NCBI RefSeq assembly: GCF_001613005.1
Contig: NZ_BDBN01000021.1
Coordinates: 62,001 to 126,000, forward strand
Reading direction: 5' to 3'
Length of the DNA: 64,000 nucleotides
Source of the DNA: Nocardia nova NBRC 15556
GTDB lineage: Bacteria; Actinomycetota; Actinomycetes; Mycobacteriales; Mycobacteriaceae
Numbering within the stretch: the stretch's first letter is position 1; each line of letters opens with the position of its first letter. The notes under the pieces were generated by a model, which saw only the letters and a list, made by a program, of their open reading frames with translations, ran no database searches and was not told the origin of the DNA. The position numbers were made by a program, and so were the translations under genes. Below, piece by piece: positions 62,223 through 64,000 of this stretch.

Positions 62223-62225
62223 ACC

Positions 62226-63572
62226 ATGGCGCGTAGACGGCTTGCACCCGGTGAGGCTGGCGATTTCAGCGAGCCGAGATGGAACGAAGAGCGTCAATGC
62301 TTCCAAATCTCTTGCCTCATAGGCGAACCGGTCGGCCCACCCTCGCGGGCGTGGGCGTCGGGCGTCACGAAGCGGCAGGCCAAGGACGCCCTGAAAGCTC
62401 GAGTGGCGCAGTGGCGGCCACGGGCTGCGGCGGCTGGCTTGTATTCGGCGGATATCACTGTGGCGGAACTGGTTTCGGAGTGGATCAAGTCCTATGAGAA
62501 GAATCCGAAGAAGCGGCCGCAGAACTCGCGTACCTATCGGCGTGAGATTGACCGTTCGACCGGGCCGGGCGCGAAGCGGGACAAGGTAACGATCGTCGGC
62601 AGCGACCTGGGACGTATGAAGGCCGCCGAAGTGAAGCCGCTGCATATCCGCCTGCACCTCGAGCGCCTGAACTGGGCGACGACGAAGCAAGCGTTGCACA
62701 AGTCGATACTGAGCATGGCTTTCGACATGATCGTCAGCGATGGCCTGTTGGACTTCAACCCTGTTGCAAACGTGAAGGGTCTGCGGGGTGAGAACGCGCC
62801 GAAGATGCACCGGCGCAAGGCAATTGCCAATCCGTACTTCGCCGATGAACCGCAGCCGTTCACGCCCGATGAGATGGCGCTGTATTGGTCGCTTGAGGCC
62901 GCCTACTTCGCGCCGGATAAGTGCCGGCGGTACCACCGCGACCCGAAGTTTCAGGACTACACCCGCCTTGCCTACGACGTGGCGGCCCGGCCCGGCGAAG
63001 GCGTGGCAGTGCGATGGACCGATGGCGTCGACTTCGAGGCGGGCACGGTCACGCTGGCAGCGACGGTGGTCGACACCGAATTGCGGGTGTCGCAGATCCG
63101 GAAGGTAGTCACCGACTACCGGTTGTCGGATCTGGAAATCGTCGCGCCGGATGGCTGGCGGACGATGCCCGCGGATCGCGTGCTGTCGGTGGTGTTCCGC
63201 CAGCCGTTCACGAAGACATTCGAATCGATGGAGAAGACGGTAAAGGTGCGGCCGGACACGCTCGCGATGCTGAGGCGGCGCAAGCTCGCGGCCACGCCGG
63301 GGCAGACGCTCGTCATTCCCGGCCAGTCAGGTCACGTCCTCAGCGCCGACCAGATTTCGAAGGTGTGGCGCCGAATCGTGAAGGGCACAGAGCTCGAGTG
63401 GTCGACGCCGCGCACACTCCGCAGCACCCGGGCAACGCGCGTCGCGGAGGCTCACGGCATCGATGCGGCGCGGCTCATCCTGGGCCATGAGAAGAACTCT
63501 CCGGTGACCACACAGCACTACGTGCCGGGCCGCAGCACGGCCGTTGTGGTCGACTTCGCCGACGCTCTGTGA
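62226..63572 (+). CDS. int: Tyrosine recombinase/integrase
   Basis: 448 residues. An N-terminal arm-binding-like region is followed by a SAM-like core-binding domain (about residues 75-200) and the catalytic domain. Box I AARPGEGVAVRW carries the first Arg near residue 253. Box II is TPRTLRSTRATRVAEAHG, where the usual HxxR has Arg in place of His. LGHEKNSPVTTQHYVPG gives the His and nucleophilic Tyr near residue 431. It ends 112 bases before the right att repeat, the usual position. It is expected to recombine the glgP 5' end with the element att site. Confidence 0.93.
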   Translation: MARRRLAPGEAGDFSEPRWNEERQCFQISCLIGEPVGPPSRAWASGVTKRQAKDALKARVAQWRPRAAAAGLYSADITVAELVSEWIKSYEKNPKKRPQNSRTYRREIDRSTGPGAKRDKVTIVGSDLGRMKAAEVKPLHIRLHLERLNWATTKQALHKSILSMAFDMIVSDGLLDFNPVANVKGLRGENAPKMHRRKAIANPYFADEPQPFTPDEMALYWSLEAAYFAPDKCRRYHRDPKFQDYTRLAYDVAARPGEGVAVRWTDGVDFEAGTVTLAATVVDTELRVSQIRKVVTDYRLSDLEIVAPDGWRTMPADRVLSVVFRQPFTKTFESMEKTVKVRPDTLAMLRRRKLAATPGQTLVIPGQSGHVLSADQISKVWRRIVKGTELEWSTPRTLRSTRATRVAEAHGIDAARLILGHEKNSPVTTQHYVPGRSTAVVVDFADAL

Positions 63573-63585
63573 CAGCTACGCGGGG

Positions 63586-63608
63586 AAAACGTTCACAAAA
63601 GCGTCACG
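63586..63608. repeat. Candidate integrase arm-binding sites, right end
   Basis: AAAACGTTCAC and AAAAGCGTCACG in tandem, 12 bases apart, just after the integrase stop and about 77 bases inside the right att repeat. They resemble the CGTCACG pair at the left end. Confidence 0.45.
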
Positions 63609-63684
63609 GGCTCGAATCCGGCCCCGATTCAGGGAACCGTATGCGGTGCTGAGGGCCCATTACGGGCGAGGGTGGGCGCTGCAT

Positions 63685-63717
63685 CGACGCAATGCCTTCA
63701 CCGGGTAGACCCTACAC
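63685..63717. repeat. Attachment site copy at element right end
   Basis: Second copy of the 33-bp repeat (31/33 identical to 48732-48764). On the minus strand it carries the glgP GTG and codons 1-5 plus CG. Reading continues into element sequence and stops after 13 codons (63701 to 63660). The sequence beyond 63717 is the presumed original upstream region of glgP. Confidence 0.85.
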
Positions 63718-63782
63718 GGCGGCACCGGGCCGCACCCCGCACGCCGAGACCGGGCCAGCGCGCTGACCTGCTGCGAAAGGTG

Positions 63783-64000
63783 TTATCCCCGCAGCGTCCG
63801 AGCGAGCAGGGCCAGCAGTTCGCGCCGGTGCCGCGCATCGGCTTCGCGGTCGTAGGCCGCGGTGTCGGTCTGGGTGTAACCGTGGTGTGCGCCGGGGTAG
63901 ACCTCGGTGCGGTAGCGCACTCCGGCCGCGGCCAGCGCCTTGTCGAACGTCTCGATCTGGTCGGGCGTCAGCGAGCGGTCCTGGTCGGCATGGCCGAAAT
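63783..64000 (-). CDS. Dienelactone hydrolase family protein (5' part outside window)
   Basis: The last 72 codons and TAA of a minus-strand gene. The acid and His regions of the catalytic triad are visible: HADQDRSLTPDQIETFDKAL, then EVYPGAHHGYTQTDTAAYDR. This is the C-terminal pattern of dienelactone hydrolases (alpha/beta fold, Cys-His-Asp). It is the first host gene after the element and would have been the neighbour upstream of glgP before integration. Confidence 0.78.
   Translation of the reverse strand, partial: FGHADQDRSLTPDQIETFDKALAAAGVRYRTEVYPGAHHGYTQTDTAAYDREADARHRRELLALLARTLRG

Larger units (their letters stand above)
48749..63701. mobile_element. Integrated phage-like element at glgP (about 15 kb)
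   Basis: Segment bounded by the 33-bp direct repeats. Modules in order: XRE/TPR regulator (minus); divergent small plus-strand genes; a minus-strand operon with an HNH nuclease, unknown proteins and a tape-measure protein; terminator; minus-strand replication operon (HTH protein, RepA-like ATPase, two unknown proteins, excisionase-like); divergent XRE repressor and tyrosine integrase beside the right repeat. No terminase, portal, capsid, tail-tube, baseplate, lysis or FtsK-like gene is visible. A phage satellite or reduced prophage fits better than an ICE. Exact ends depend on where within the repeat the crossover occurs. Confidence 0.85.

Noticed and set aside
63614..63630. Hairpin GAATC-cggcccc-GATTC after integrase as terminator
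   Set aside because: Only five base pairs and no T-run; too weak to list as a terminator.
48749..63701. Actinomycete integrative conjugative element (pSAM2-like)
   Set aside because: Integrase, excisionase and Rep would fit, but no FtsK/TraB-type translocase is encoded and a phage tape-measure protein is present.

Overview
The window is high-GC actinobacterial chromosome, most likely Nocardia or a close relative in the Mycobacteriales. The evidence is a complete mce operon (two yrbE, mceA-F and an Mce-associated protein) and a long block, from about 30.4 to 48.7 kb, in the same order as my memory of the Mycobacterium tuberculosis Rv1328-Rv1343c region: lprD-like, DUF3817, rdgB, rph, a Rv1339-like phosphodiesterase, rhomboid, cysM, cysO, mec, P1 peptidase, DUF2017, clpS, pncB, dinG, glgP. 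The organism call is inference; no rRNA or tRNA gene was seen.

Layout. 0-7.3 kb: a Clp/Hsp100 ATPase (cut by the left edge), divergent ctaD, a YidC paralogue with a DUF6412 protein, and a two-gene dehydrogenase/AhpD-like unit. 7.3-15.9 kb: the mce lipid-import operon on the minus strand, most genes overlapping by 1-13 bases. 16-30 kb: a mixed accessory-metabolism region with a methyltransferase, esterase, PEBP-like protein, APH-type kinase, MarR, XRE and PadR regulators, a VIT transporter, a pentapeptide-repeat protein, an FAD monooxygenase, a DHA2 transporter with an extra C-terminal domain, and an SDR. 30.4-48.7 kb: the conserved mycobacterial-type block, with a CysM-CysO-Mec cysteine pathway and adjacent pncB-pncA for NAD salvage; DoxX and NCS2 permease genes lie between dinG and glgP.

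48.75-63.70 kb is a mobile element of about 15 kb bounded by a 33-bp direct repeat (31/33 identical, first 17 bp exact) that covers the first codons of glgP. It encodes a tyrosine integrase, an XRE repressor, an excisionase-like protein, a RepA-like ATPase gene with a dense cluster of inverted and direct GGTCC repeats inside it, an HNH nuclease, a second XRE regulator with its own operators, and a 1579-residue phage tape-measure protein with a lytic transglycosylase domain. I see no terminase, portal, capsid or tail-tube gene and no FtsK/TraB translocase. The element therefore looks like neither a complete prophage nor an actinomycete ICE. A phage satellite or a reduced prophage that keeps a tape-measure module is the leading idea. 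Its insertion leaves glgP reading-frame intact but separates it from its original upstream DNA.

After the right repeat the host chromosome resumes with the 3' end of a dienelactone-hydrolase-like gene, cut by the right edge.
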